A program made the translations under genes and the position numbers. A DNA stretch of 64,000 nucleotides from Actinoplanes sp. KI2. GTDB lineage: Bacteria; Actinomycetota; Actinomycetes; Mycobacteriales; Micromonosporaceae. Below the pieces are notes generated by a model, which did no database searches, was not told where the DNA came from, and saw only the letters and a list, made by a program, of their open reading frames with translations. Within the stretch, counting starts at the first letter, position 1, and each line of letters starts with the position of its first letter. The stretch is from contig NZ_JAOSZE010000032.1 of assembly GCF_025630775.1 (NCBI RefSeq), forward strand, positions 1 through 64,000, in the 5' to 3' direction. Positions 8,772-17,542 of this stretch are shown here, in pieces.

Positions 8772-9638
8772 ATGAGACGGCTCGAGCTGCCCGCACCGCT
8801 GCTGGTGCTGGCGTCGATCACCTCGGTGCAGTTCGGCAGCGCCGTGGCGACGACGCTCTTCGACGATCTCGGCGCGGCCGGCGTCACGCTGCTGCGGCTG
8901 GCCATCGCGGCCGTGGTGATCGCGGTCTTCGCCCGGCCCCGGCTGCGCGACTGGACGGGCGCCGCCTGGCGGGCCGCCGCCGTGCTCGGCGTCGTCATGG
9001 CGGGGATGAACCTGATCTTTTATCTGGCCCTGCGCACCGTCCCGCTCGGCATCGCGGTCACCGTCGAGTTCCTCGGGCCGCTGCTGCTCGCGCTGGTGCA
9101 GACCCGCCGGGTGCTCGACCTGTTCTGGGCGCTGCTGGCCGGGGCCGGGGTGGTGCTGCTCGGCACGGCCGGCGGCGGCTCGGCCCCGCTCGGCGGGCTC
9201 CTGCTGGCGTTCCTGGCCGGCCTCTGCTGGGCGGGCTACATCGTGTTCAGCGCCAAGCTCGGCGGCCTGGTCCCCGGCACCGGCGGGCTCGCCGTGTCGC
9301 TCGCCGTCGCCGCCCTGCTGGTGCTGCCGTTCGGTGCACCCGGCGCCGGTGCGGTGCTGAGCCGGCCGAGCCTGCTGATCGGCGCCACGGCCGTTGCCCT
9401 GCTCTCCTCGGTCTTCTCGTACGGGCTCGAGATCAACGCGCTGCGCCGCATCCCGACCCGGGTCTTCGGCATCCTGATGAGCCTCGAACCGGCCGCCGCC
9501 GCGATCGCCGGGCTGCTCATTCTCGGCCAGCGGCTGGACGCCGTCGAGGTGATCGCGCTGCTGCTGGTGACGCTGGCCAGCGCCGGCGTGACGATGGGCG
9601 GCCAGCGGCGGGAGGAGCCGGTTCCCGAGCACGTCTGA
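8772..9638 (+). CDS. EamA-family (DMT) transporter
   Basis: 288 residues, almost entirely hydrophobic, with two EamA repeats of about five segments each. The first runs from LLVLASITSVQFGSAVATTLF and the second from LLLAFLAGLCWAGYIVFSAK; the second ends in LEPAAAAIAGLLILGQ, the typical EamA signature, as in RhtA/YdcZ-like exporters. The ATG has GGGGA one nt upstream and was preferred to an in-frame ATG 15 codons earlier. Likely exports small metabolites such as amino acids. It ends 18 nt from the convergent giant repeat gene. Confidence 0.88.
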   Translation: MRRLELPAPLLVLASITSVQFGSAVATTLFDDLGAAGVTLLRLAIAAVVIAVFARPRLRDWTGAAWRAAAVLGVVMAGMNLIFYLALRTVPLGIAVTVEFLGPLLLALVQTRRVLDLFWALLAGAGVVLLGTAGGGSAPLGGLLLAFLAGLCWAGYIVFSAKLGGLVPGTGGLAVSLAVAALLVLPFGAPGAGAVLSRPSLLIGATAVALLSSVFSYGLEINALRRIPTRVFGILMSLEPAAAAIAGLLILGQRLDAVEVIALLLVTLASAGVTMGGQRREEPVPEHV

Positions 9639-9656
9639 GCGAAGCCGCCCGGGGTG

Positions 9657-12600
9657 TCAGCGCGGCTTGACGATCCGCCGCTCCGCGGTGATCTCGTCGA
9701 AGGCGTCCGGCGCCTTCCCGCCCTTCTCCGGCGGGATGATCTCCCGCAGCTCGCGGGGGTACGGTCCCCAGCCGTCGCGCAGCACGTGGATGTAGACGGC
9801 CTCGAGGCAGACCCCGATCCGCTCGGCCAACTCCTGGTCGTCCGGCCGCCCGAGGCGTACCGCCTTCGCGAAGTGGTCCAGCGCCTCCATCTGCCGGCCC
9901 TGGTCGAAGCAGCACCGCCCGGCGTTCTCGTGCACCACGCTGCGCAGCGTCTCCGGGACCCGGGCGGCGGCGGCCTTCGCGAACAGCCGGTCCGCCTCGG
10001 TGAAGTCCCCGCGCAGGCGAAGGATGTGAGCCAGCTCCGCCTGGGCGATCACCATCGACTGCACGTCCCGCGCCGACTCCGCGTGGGCGAGCGCCAGCCG
10101 GCTCGCGGCGGCGGCCATGCCCAGCTCCCCGAGCAGCCGGTAGACCTCGGCCCGCACGCTGAGCAGCCCCGCCTTGGCCACGTTGTCGACCTCGTCGGCG
10201 AGCGGCCCGTCGAGCCGTTCGCCCAGCTCGCGCAGCGCGTCCTTGTCGTCGACCACCTCGCGCAGCGTCCCGCCGTCGAGCCGCCACCGGATCGCGTCCA
10301 GATCCGCGGCCGCCAGCGCCGCCGGCGGTTTGCCGGGCTCCGCGGCGTCCTTGTCGAACACCGGCTCCGGCCCCGGGATCAGCGACAGCGCCGCCATCCG
10401 CTCCGCGACCTCGGCCCGCACGGTGGCGGCGTCCGGCGGCCGGTTGCGGTTCTCCCATTCCTTGCCGGTACGCGTCGCGTCGTCCGCGCCGGTCTCCGCC
10501 CGATCCACAGCAGACTCGGCGCCGGCCGGCCCGCCCTGGGCGTCGTCCCCGGCAGTCGGTTCGGTCTCGATCGCCACACCGTTCAGCAGCCCGGCGAGGT
10601 CCAGGTTGAGGACCACCCCGCTCTCGGCCTCGTCCCGGGCCGCGTCCTCGGCGGCGGCCTCGGTCGCCGGCTCGGGAGCGTCCTCCTTGGGCGCCGTGAA
10701 CCACTTCCCGCCGAACTCGGTGTCCGCGGTCCGCTTCGGCTCCGGATCCGGCCCGGACACCTCCAGCCGTGCGATCGGCCGAAGGTTGTGCAGAGTCCCG
10801 TCCGGATCCATGTAGGGAGCCGCGTGCGCCCCCGGCCGAGGATCCGCCGTAGCTTTCGCCTCGCCGGGGGTCGGCTCGCCCTGCTCCGGCGCGCCGTGCC
10901 GCCCATCGGCAGGTGGCTTCCCATCGGTGGGAGTCCACCCGTCGGCGGGCGCCGGCCCGTCGGTGGGTTGCCGCCCCTCGGCCGGTGTCTGCCTCTCGGT
11001 CGGTGTCTGCCTCTCGGTCGGTGTCTGCCTCTCGGTCGGTGTCTGCCTCTCGGTCGGTGTCTGCCCCTCGGCCGGTGGCTGCCCCTCGGCCGGTGGGCGC
11101 GTCATCGGTACGCCGACGCTCCGGTCGGGCCGGGCGCCCGACGGCGCGCTGATCGGTGCGGACGCGAGCGAGGTCGGCCGGGGCGGCGTCGCGGGAGCTT
11201 GGCGGGGCGGTGCACCCTCCGCCGCCGGGTCGGCCCAGCCCGTGGCCGGCTGCGGCGCGGCCTGTGCCGGACCCGTCGGCCACTGACCCGGCACCTGCCC
11301 GGCGGCCGGTGACACCGGCCGCGACTGCCCAGGCCGCGGCTGTCCGGGCTGCGGCTGTCCGGGCTGCGGCTGTCCGGGCTGCGGCTGTCCGGGCTGCGGC
11401 TGTCCGGGCTGCGGCTGGTCGGGACGCGGAGAGTCGGCGGCCGGACGCCGCCCGGCACGTGGCATCTCGGCGGGGACGGTCGGTCGGCCGGCGGCCGGCG
11501 AGACCGGTGTGTCGGCCGACTGTCCGGGCGCTCGGGGCGGGGGAGACGCCACTCCCGGCATTCCCGAGGACGCGGCGGGCCGCACGGTGTCCGGCGCCGC
11601 GGGCCTCGGAGTGGACGGCTGCTCCGCCGCGGCAGGCGGCACCACCGGCGGCGCAACGGGCGCGGACGGCGCTGCCGCGGGTGGCACTGCCGTCGGCGGC
11701 GTAAAGGCGGCGGGCGGAACCGCGGCGGGTGGCACCGCCGTCGGCGGCGCAAAGGCAGCGGGCGGAACCGCGGCGGGCGGAACCGGCGCAGGACGCGTCG
11801 CCGCCGGGGGCACGTTGGCGGGTGGTGTGCCGCCGGGCGCCACCGGGTTGGGGCGTGCCGCGGCCGGGGGCACGGTGGCGGGCGGCACCGTGCCGGCATG
11901 GGTCGCCGCCGGGGGCAGCGTCGCCGGCGGGACGGCGGCGGGCGGGACGGGGTCGAGACCGGTGCGCGGCAGGTTCGGAGACATCGGCCGGGACAGGCCA
12001 CTGACCGGCTCGGCGGCCGGCGGGGCATCGTCCGGAACCATCGACCACGGGCCGTCGCCCTCGGTGAGCATCACGTGCGCGGTGCGCGGGCTGCGCCGGG
12101 GGCGGCCGTCCGGGTGGGTGAGCCGGGTACCGGTGTCCGACACGCCCTGCTCGGGCGAGCCCAGGCGGCTGCCGCTGTCGGCGGGCGAGCCGGGCACGCC
12201 GAGCCGGGTGCCGGTGTCCCCGGGCGGCGGACGCATCAGCCGCGAGCCGGTCTCGCCGGGCTGCTGCGGCCGCGTCAGGCGAGAGCCGGTCTCGCCGGGG
12301 TGCTGTGGCCGCTCCACACGGGAGCCGGTCTCGCCAGGGTGTTGTGGCCGTTCCAGGCGGGAGCCGGTCTCGCCGGGCTGCTGCGGCCGGATCAGGCGGG
12401 AGCCGGTCTCGCCGGGCTGCGGCGGCCGGATCAGGCGGGAGCCGGTCTCCGCCGGGGAACCGTCCTGCGGCGGCATCCCCGCGCCGGACTCCGGCGGGCG
12501 CCGCAAGGCGGCCGGGTCCAGACGGATCGGGCGCTGGCCGGGCGGAGTCTGCGGTCCCGCGGCGGCCGGAGCGATCGGCGGCCGGCCGGGCGGGGACTGC

Positions 12601-14792
12601 GGACCCGCGGCCGGAGCGATCGGCGGCTGGCTCGCCGGCGGCTGGCCGGCCGGGCTCGGGGTAACCGTCGGTGGCGGGATCACCCGCGCGGCGGGGACGG
12701 CCGGGTTGGTGCCGACCACCCGGGGCGCGTCGCCGGGCTCGGCCTTCTTGACCACGCGTGGGGCGGGCGGCGGCTCCTCGCGGCTGATGACCCGGGTCGG
12801 GGTGGGCGGGGGCGCCTTGCTGAGCACGCGCGGGCCGTCGCCGTCCGGGCGCTCTTCGTCGTCCTGGTCCTGGTCGTCGGGCCGGGCACGGTCGGCCGCC
12901 GGGGCTTCCGGCTGCGGGCGGTGGTCGGTGAGGTCGGCCGTCGACCCGGCCGGGGGCTCGTCGTTCCAGGTGGCCTCGCCCTCGATGTCCCAGGAGGTGA
13001 CCCGTTCGCGGTCGTCCTCCCAGCGCGGACTCCCGGCCCATGCGGCCTGATCGTCCGGGCGGGGCTCGGGCCGGCGGCGCGTCTCGTTCTCGGACCAGCC
13101 GGTGCCGCCGACCGGGCCGAAGCCCTGGTCGTAGTCGCCCGGTGCGGTGACCGGCGGCGCGTCCGGGCGCCGGTCGCGACGACGCTCGTCGTACTCGACG
13201 TAGCCGGCGGCGCGTCCGGCCGACAGGTCGTCGGCGTCCGGGTCCCAGAAGGCGGTGCGGCCGGTCGGGCGGGGCGAGTCCGACCAGGCGTCGGGGTCGG
13301 CGCGGCGGGTGCGCGGGTCACCGACCGGACGCTGCTGCCGCGGGTCGGTGCTGTCGAGCTCGTCGCGGGAGCGGCGGCCGCGCGGGTCCGGGCCGCTCGC
13401 CGGGCGCCGCATCCGGGAGTCGGTGATGTCCAGCTCGGCGTCGACCGGCCGGCGTCCGCGGGGACGGCCGTCCCCCCTCGAACCCGGGCGGCCCTGCTCG
13501 GGGCCCGCCTCGTCGGCCCAGCGCCGGCCGTCGTCGGCGCGGCGGGGGTTGCCGGGGGCGTCTGTCCAGCGCTGACCGTCGCCGGCCGGGCGCCGGTCGT
13601 CGGGTCGCCGGTAGAGGTCGCTCGCGGACGGCTCGGGCACCCGGGCGCGCCCGCTCGCGGCGGCCTCGTCCTCGCGCCGGCCGGGCTGCTCGGCCGGGCC
13701 GCCACGCCACGGCCGGCCGTCGCGCTGGTCCGCGCCGCGCTCCATCTGCCCCGCGCGTGCCGCCATGTCCCGCCCGGCCTGCCCGCCTCGCGGATCGATC
13801 CCACCCGGCTGCGGCATCCGCTGGCCCGGCTGCGGTGCCCGCTGACCCGGCTGGGGCGCGCGCTGACCTGGCTGCGGTGCCCGCTGACCCGGCTGGGGCG
13901 CGCGCTGACCTGGCTGCGGCATCCGCTGACCCGGCTGCGGTGCCCGCTGACCTGGCTGCGGTGCCCGCTGACCCGGCTGGGGCGCGTGCTGACCTGGCTG
14001 CGGTGCCCGCTGACCCGGCTGGGGCGCGTGCTGACCTGGCTGCGGTGCCCGCTGACCTGGCTGCGGTGCGTGCTGGCCCGGCTGCGGCGCGCGCCCGGGC
14101 GGGGCGGCCTCGGGCGGGGCAAGCCGCGCATCCGGGCCACTTCGGACATCGCGCGGGCCGGCCTTCGCCTCCGCGCCCCGGCCCTTCTTCCGGTCCGCCT
14201 TGCGCGACTCGGCCTCCGCCGCCTCCTGCGCCTGCTTGCGCCGCAGCCATCCCTTGCGCTGCGGTTTCGGCTCCTCGGGCGGGTCGACCCGGGTGGTGGT
14301 CTGCGGGCCGTGCCCGTACGCCTCGAGGTCGCGGTGGTCGAACGGCTCGTCGATGTCGTCCTTGAAGTTGCCGAACCGGTCGTCGCGCCGGCCGGCGAGG
14401 TCGCCGGTGCTGCTCATCGGGAAGTCCGGCGCGTCGAAGTCGGCGCCCAGCTCCGGCCGGTTCAGGTCGACGTCGGCGAGATCGCCGGCCAGGTTGGGCA
14501 CCGACGTGTCCACCGGCGCGAAGTCGGGGTCGTCCAGCCAGCTCGGCCGCTGCCCGTCGAAGACGGCCTGCGGCCGGGACGGTCCGGGCGGGGTGTTACC
14601 CGCGGCACGTCGCTGCCGGCGGGCGGCCAGCTCGTCGACCGGCTCGTCGGGGTTGCCGGGCCGCCGGGTCGGAATCACCGCGTCCGGCGCGGTCCGCTTC
14701 GTGTATTGGCGTTCTTGAACGACTGCCGTATTCGGCATGATGGAATACTCGGAGTATTCCTCTTCCCAGTATTCGTCGTCCTCGTAGCTCAT
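9657..14792 (-). CDS. Giant low-complexity repeat protein with TPR-like C-terminus
   Basis: About 1711 residues. The start MSYEDDEYWEEEYSEYS was chosen because it opens a distinctive acidic/Tyr-rich N-terminus; the frame continues 50 codons upstream without support. Residues about 40-230 are charged and mostly polar. Next come 14 heptads of A/MPQPGQR/H (about 234-330), an Arg/Asp/Pro-rich segment, a 13-residue TGSRLxRPQxPGE repeat (about 780-885), Ala/Pro-rich VPPAAF/PPT repeats, QPQPG pentapeptides, and QTPTER hexapeptides (about 1240-1270). Only the last 300 or so residues look folded: alpha-helical, TPR-like (LLSVRAEVYRLLGELGMAAAA, AQAELAHILRLRGDFTEADRLF, GRCCFDQGRQMEALDHFAKA). No signal peptide or membrane segment, so probably cytoplasmic with a disordered scaffold and a TPR platform. 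Function unknown. Confidence 0.8.
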   Translation of the reverse strand: MSYEDDEYWEEEYSEYSIMPNTAVVQERQYTKRTAPDAVIPTRRPGNPDEPVDELAARRQRRAAGNTPPGPSRPQAVFDGQRPSWLDDPDFAPVDTSVPNLAGDLADVDLNRPELGADFDAPDFPMSSTGDLAGRRDDRFGNFKDDIDEPFDHRDLEAYGHGPQTTTRVDPPEEPKPQRKGWLRRKQAQEAAEAESRKADRKKGRGAEAKAGPRDVRSGPDARLAPPEAAPPGRAPQPGQHAPQPGQRAPQPGQHAPQPGQRAPQPGQHAPQPGQRAPQPGQRAPQPGQRMPQPGQRAPQPGQRAPQPGQRAPQPGQRAPQPGQRMPQPGGIDPRGGQAGRDMAARAGQMERGADQRDGRPWRGGPAEQPGRREDEAAASGRARVPEPSASDLYRRPDDRRPAGDGQRWTDAPGNPRRADDGRRWADEAGPEQGRPGSRGDGRPRGRRPVDAELDITDSRMRRPASGPDPRGRRSRDELDSTDPRQQRPVGDPRTRRADPDAWSDSPRPTGRTAFWDPDADDLSAGRAAGYVEYDERRRDRRPDAPPVTAPGDYDQGFGPVGGTGWSENETRRRPEPRPDDQAAWAGSPRWEDDRERVTSWDIEGEATWNDEPPAGSTADLTDHRPQPEAPAADRARPDDQDQDDEERPDGDGPRVLSKAPPPTPTRVISREEPPPAPRVVKKAEPGDAPRVVGTNPAVPAARVIPPPTVTPSPAGQPPASQPPIAPAAGPQSPPGRPPIAPAAAGPQTPPGQRPIRLDPAALRRPPESGAGMPPQDGSPAETGSRLIRPPQPGETGSRLIRPQQPGETGSRLERPQHPGETGSRVERPQHPGETGSRLTRPQQPGETGSRLMRPPPGDTGTRLGVPGSPADSGSRLGSPEQGVSDTGTRLTHPDGRPRRSPRTAHVMLTEGDGPWSMVPDDAPPAAEPVSGLSRPMSPNLPRTGLDPVPPAAVPPATLPPAATHAGTVPPATVPPAAARPNPVAPGGTPPANVPPAATRPAPVPPAAVPPAAFAPPTAVPPAAVPPAAFTPPTAVPPAAAPSAPVAPPVVPPAAAEQPSTPRPAAPDTVRPAASSGMPGVASPPPRAPGQSADTPVSPAAGRPTVPAEMPRAGRRPAADSPRPDQPQPGQPQPGQPQPGQPQPGQPQPGQPRPGQSRPVSPAAGQVPGQWPTGPAQAAPQPATGWADPAAEGAPPRQAPATPPRPTSLASAPISAPSGARPDRSVGVPMTRPPAEGQPPAEGQTPTERQTPTERQTPTERQTPTERQTPAEGRQPTDGPAPADGWTPTDGKPPADGRHGAPEQGEPTPGEAKATADPRPGAHAAPYMDPDGTLHNLRPIARLEVSGPDPEPKRTADTEFGGKWFTAPKEDAPEPATEAAAEDAARDEAESGVVLNLDLAGLLNGVAIETEPTAGDDAQGGPAGAESAVDRAETGADDATRTGKEWENRNRPPDAATVRAEVAERMAALSLIPGPEPVFDKDAAEPGKPPAALAAADLDAIRWRLDGGTLREVVDDKDALRELGERLDGPLADEVDNVAKAGLLSVRAEVYRLLGELGMAAAASRLALAHAESARDVQSMVIAQAELAHILRLRGDFTEADRLFAKAAAARVPETLRSVVHENAGRCCFDQGRQMEALDHFAKAVRLGRPDDQELAERIGVCLEAVYIHVLRDGWGPYPRELREIIPPEKGGKAPDAFDEITAERRIVKPR
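10981..11080 (-). repeat. 18-bp tandem repeat coding QTPTER hexapeptides
   Basis: Near-identical GGTGTCTGCCTCTCGGTC units (plus-strand reading), about five copies, inside the giant repeat gene. A multiple of three, so expansion keeps the frame. Near-identical synonymous positions suggest recent duplication. Confidence 0.85.
11335..11425 (-). repeat. 15-bp tandem repeat coding PQPGQ pentapeptides
   Basis: Plus-strand unit CCGGGCTGCGGCTGT repeated about six times almost without change within the giant repeat gene. Confidence 0.85.
12125..12455 (-). repeat. 39-bp tandem repeat coding TGSRLxRPQxPGE units
   Basis: About eight 13-residue units with the invariant core TGSRL/TGTRL; the variable positions (I, E, T, M, G after L) show older divergence than the heptads. 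Within the giant repeat gene. Confidence 0.85.
13803..14092 (-). repeat. 21-bp tandem repeat coding APQPGQR heptads
   Basis: Fourteen consecutive heptads alternating R/H at the last position and A/M at the first. DNA units are nearly identical (plus-strand core CTGCGGTGCCCGCTGACC), so copy number may vary between strains or be miscounted in assembly. Confidence 0.9.
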
Positions 14793-15551
14793 GCGGCGGC
14801 CCCGCGGGCGGGCAGGCGGCGATCGGGGGTGTCTGGTCCGCCCCTGTGCCGCATCGTGCCCCCCGCTCTTCCCAAGATCGAATCTCCGCTCCGGCCCGGT
14901 GGGGTTCCCCCTCCCATCCGGTGGATGTGGAAGGTTAACCACGCTTTTGCGACGTGCGCCAGCACCCTCGTGAGCGCGTCGCCGGGCCGGGTGGCCGCAT
15001 GGTGACCGAGAGTCGGCGCGGCCGTCACGCGGTCCGCGTTCGTTCCTTCACGGCAGAGTACGCACGACCATGCCGAACAGTTCAAACGTTCCCGGGACCG
15101 GTACGGATCGTCGGCATCGATTGACGCCACGTCACGGTGTGCCGAAAATGCCGACTTAAGAAACTCTTAAACTCGTTTTGAGGACCCGCACGAATTGCCG
15201 GCGGACCCGTCCGGGGTACCGAAAGGTTACCGGCGGGTTTCCGGAGGGTGGCGAACGCCACTCCCGCTTCCTGCGGATCAAGGTGCCGGCGGATGTCACG
15301 GTGGATGAGCACTCGGGACACCGAGGTTCCAGCGTTCGAAACGAGGACACTGGACCTTCGATCCCCCGGATGGCGGCCGCCGCCCCCGTACTTCGCGGCC
15401 GCCCCTCGCGCCACACCCCAGAGACGCTCGCACGGCTTGCCCCCCAGGTGCGTGCGAGGTCATGGCGGCGCGAACCGGGAGAGGAACGGCGGCGGGGTGC
15501 ACACCGTCGCCGTTTCGCATCGTCCGGGCGCAACAGCAGCACCCGTTCCCC
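14793..15551. other. Long gap upstream of the giant repeat gene
   Basis: About 760 nt between the giant gene and the next small gene, both on the minus strand. Open frames exist on both strands but none has coding bias, a ribosome binding site or a recognisable product. It contains an unusually A/T-rich patch around 15150-15180 with a palindrome, and GGTACC/GGTTACC-rich hairpin-capable sequence at about 15210-15240. It presumably holds the promoter and leader of the giant gene. I see nothing else I can support. Confidence 0.5.
15156..15170. promoter_or_regulatory. A/T-rich palindrome TTAAGA-AAC-TCTTAA
   Basis: Perfect 6-bp arms with 3-nt spacer in a very G/C-rich genome, about 365 nt upstream of the giant repeat gene. 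Could be a regulator site or part of a promoter; no further evidence. Confidence 0.35.
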
Positions 15552-15992
15552 TCAGCCGAGGCGACCGTCCGATGTGAACGGTCCGACCTTGGTCGGTAAC
15601 ACGAGCCCGGCCGCCGACAGCGCCCTGAGCAGCGACACCAGCTCATCGCGCCGCAGCGCGCCGGGCTTTTCCGGTTCCCGGTGCGGTACGCCGAGGGCGC
15701 GGGCCGCCTCGGTGGCGCGCACCGCGATCGCCGCTTCCACCGCCCACAGTCGATGCGCGCGCATGGCCACCGCCGCCGACGCGGTCAGCGAGCCGTGCAG
15801 GAGCAGGAGCCGGCGCAGGTCGGCGGCCAGTTGCTCGATCGGCGGCCCGTACGGCTGCGGGGGTTTCGGCCGGCGCGTCTCCCAGTAGCCCGCCGCCGCC
15901 TCCCAGCACCGCGGTGCGTAGACGATCGCCGCGCCGACCAGCGTGGGCGTGGCCACTATCAGGACAAGTTTCCCCACATCCAAGACGCTCAC
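15552..15992 (-). CDS. Small membrane-anchored protein of unknown function
   Basis: 146 residues from a GTG preceded by AGGGAG at a spacing of about 6 nt; this was preferred to an ATG 16 codons upstream. One N-terminal membrane segment (VLDVGKLVLIVATPTLVGAAIVYA), then a basic, Pro-rich stretch (ETRRPKPPQPYGPPIEQLA) and Ala/Leu-rich helices (AADLRRLLLLHGSLTASAAVAMRAHRLWAVEAA). I do not recognise the family. It lies between the pirin gene and the giant repeat gene on the same strand. Confidence 0.7.
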   Translation of the reverse strand: MSVLDVGKLVLIVATPTLVGAAIVYAPRCWEAAAGYWETRRPKPPQPYGPPIEQLAADLRRLLLLHGSLTASAAVAMRAHRLWAVEAAIAVRATEAARALGVPHREPEKPGALRRDELVSLLRALSAAGLVLPTKVGPFTSDGRLG

Positions 15993-16072
15993 GAGAGACT
16001 CCCTGCCTACCCCTCGACGATGCGCCCGGCGAAAAGGCACGTCAAGCGGAATGCGCGCGCATCGCTCCCAGC

Positions 16073-16188
16073 GGGGATCAGCACACGCGGCAGCCCCGGG
16101 GCGATCCGCGGGGAACGGCGGGGATCAGCGCACGCGGCGGCCCGGGGCGATCCGCGGGGAACGGCGGGGATCAGCGCACGCGGCCGCG
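16073..16188. repeat. 46-47-bp tandem repeat at the 3' end of the pirin gene
   Basis: Units start at 16073, 16120 and 16166 (the third partial, about 23 nt), each opening GGGGATCAGCGCACGCGGC (with a few changes). The pirin stop codon lies in the third unit, so the terminal codons and stop have been copied twice downstream. The units contain GGGGCGATCCGCGGGGAACGGC, which can pair within and between copies and might act as a terminator. Confidence 0.85.
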
Positions 16189-17127
16189 CGGGACCAGCCG
16201 GGTCAGTGGCATCGGGGGAGCGGGCAGCGGCGGCCCGTCGTAGCCGCGGACCTCCCCGAAGCGGGGCGTCCGCGACTCCCAGTCGGCACGCATCTGGACG
16301 ATCTCGTCGTGCTCGCGGGCCACGAAGTTCCACCACATCACGAGCCGTTCCTCGAACGGCTCGCCCCCCAGCAGCAGGACCCGGGCCGGCGACGATGTGG
16401 CGAGCCGCACCGTGGACCGTCCCGACCCCAGGTAGAGCAGCGGTCCCGGCTTCAGCGTCGCATCGTCCACGTTCGCCGCACCGTCGAGCGCCAGCGCCGC
16501 GTACTCGAAACCGGGATCGAGCGGTACCGCAGCTTGAGCCCCGGCAGCCAGGGTGAGCTCCGCGCCCACCAGGGGGGTGTGGATCCGCGCCGGCGAGGTC
16601 GCGTCGCCGAGCGTGCCCATCAGGACGGTCGCGGTGATGCCGCCGCCGAGGGCGACGACCGGAAGCGCCGCGTGGTGGGCGAAGGCCGGGGGCATGTCGC
16701 GGTCCGCGTGCGGCAGAGCAACCCACAGTTGTACGCCGTGGAGCACGCCCGAGTTCCGCGGCGGCGTCTCCTCGGAGTGGGCGATGCCCCGGCCGGCGGT
16801 CATCAGGTTGAGCTGCCCCGGCCGGATCTCCTGGTGGTTGCCGAGCGTGTCGCGGTGCAGGATCTCGCCCGCCACCAGCCAGGTCACCGTCTGCAGGCCG
16901 GTGTGCGGGTGCGGGCCGACCCGCATGCCGGCCGAGTCGCGGATGTCGTGCGGCCCGTACGCGTCCAGGAAGCACCACGCGCCGACCATGCGCCGCTGCC
17001 GGTTGGGCAGGGTCCGGGTGACGGCGAAGCCGCGCGGCCCGCCGAGCGCGACCGGCGCGCCCTCCAGCAACTCCATGCTGACCGGGCGTTCCGGCCCCAC
17101 CTCGGGATCCGCCTCGAAGCTGCTCAC
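16171..17127 (-). CDS. Pirin family protein
   Basis: 318 residues in two cupin halves. The N-terminal half carries the pirin metal site: His73 and His75 in GPHPHTGLQT, His117 and Glu119 in GIAHSEETP. The C-terminal half ends RYxEVRGYDGPPLPAP-like sequence, usual for pirins of this length. Bacterial pirins are Fe-binding cupins; some have quercetinase activity, others bind partner proteins. It follows the PPOX and DUF2252 genes on the same strand but with a short gap, so it could be co-transcribed. The last codons are part of a tandem duplication. Confidence 0.93.
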   Translation of the reverse strand: MSSFEADPEVGPERPVSMELLEGAPVALGGPRGFAVTRTLPNRQRRMVGAWCFLDAYGPHDIRDSAGMRVGPHPHTGLQTVTWLVAGEILHRDTLGNHQEIRPGQLNLMTAGRGIAHSEETPPRNSGVLHGVQLWVALPHADRDMPPAFAHHAALPVVALGGGITATVLMGTLGDATSPARIHTPLVGAELTLAAGAQAAVPLDPGFEYAALALDGAANVDDATLKPGPLLYLGSGRSTVRLATSSPARVLLLGGEPFEERLVMWWNFVAREHDEIVQMRADWESRTPRFGEVRGYDGPPLPAPPMPLTRLVPRGRVR

Positions 17128-17137
17128 GCCCTCGACG

Positions 17138-17542
17138 CTAACCCCGGAACGCGCTCGAGCCGAGGACCTTCGTCACGCTGATCTCGATGACCACGCGCGC
17201 GGGGTTGGGACGGGGCGTGCGGTAGCGGGCCGCATACCACCGCTCACCGCAGGAAACGGACGCCGGATCGTCGCGGACCTCGGCGAGTCCCTCGATCGTG
17301 GCCCATCGCGGGCCGTCGACCTGGCAGATCGCGACCTGCTCGGCGCCGTTGCGGATGTGCCGGACGTGGGCGGACAGCGACGACGAGATCACCCGGCACA
17401 GGCCGGCGTCGGCGTCCAGGGTGGCGCCGACGGCGACCACGTGCGGCGAGCCGTCCTTGCGCAGCGTGGTGAAGGTGCACAGGTGCCGCTCCCGCCAGAA
17501 CTCCAGCAGCGCGGGATGCGACAGGGCGACGACCCCGCTCAT
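17138..17542 (-). CDS. PPOX-fold protein (pyridoxamine-5'-phosphate-oxidase-like, possibly F420-dependent)
   Basis: 134 residues. A split beta-barrel of the PNPOx type: WRERHLCTFTTLRKDGSPHVVAVGATLD, VRHIRNGAEQVAICQVDGPRWATIEG, and VVIEISVTKVLG. Actinobacterial members of this size bind F420, FMN or haem and often reduce small molecules; the cofactor cannot be decided here. The ATG overlaps the stop of the upstream DUF2252 gene by 4 nt (ATGA), so the two are translationally coupled. A similar PPOX protein is encoded near 57 kb. Confidence 0.88.
   Translation of the reverse strand: MSGVVALSHPALLEFWRERHLCTFTTLRKDGSPHVVAVGATLDADAGLCRVISSSLSAHVRHIRNGAEQVAICQVDGPRWATIEGLAEVRDDPASVSCGERWYAARYRTPRPNPARVVIEISVTKVLGSSAFRG

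Noticed and set aside
13803-14092. CRISPR-like regular repeat
   Set aside because: 21-bp units are contiguous without spacers and code in frame for heptads; no cas genes.
11898-15005. Plus-strand 1035-codon open frame opposite the giant repeat gene
   Set aside because: Shadow of the repeat gene in high-GC DNA; it is Arg/Gly-rich with no domain, and the codon bias favours the minus-strand frame.
14789-15130. Open frame ending ATGA at the giant repeat gene start
   Set aside because: Overlap looks like coupling, but the frame has no ribosome binding site, poor composition and no hits I recognise.
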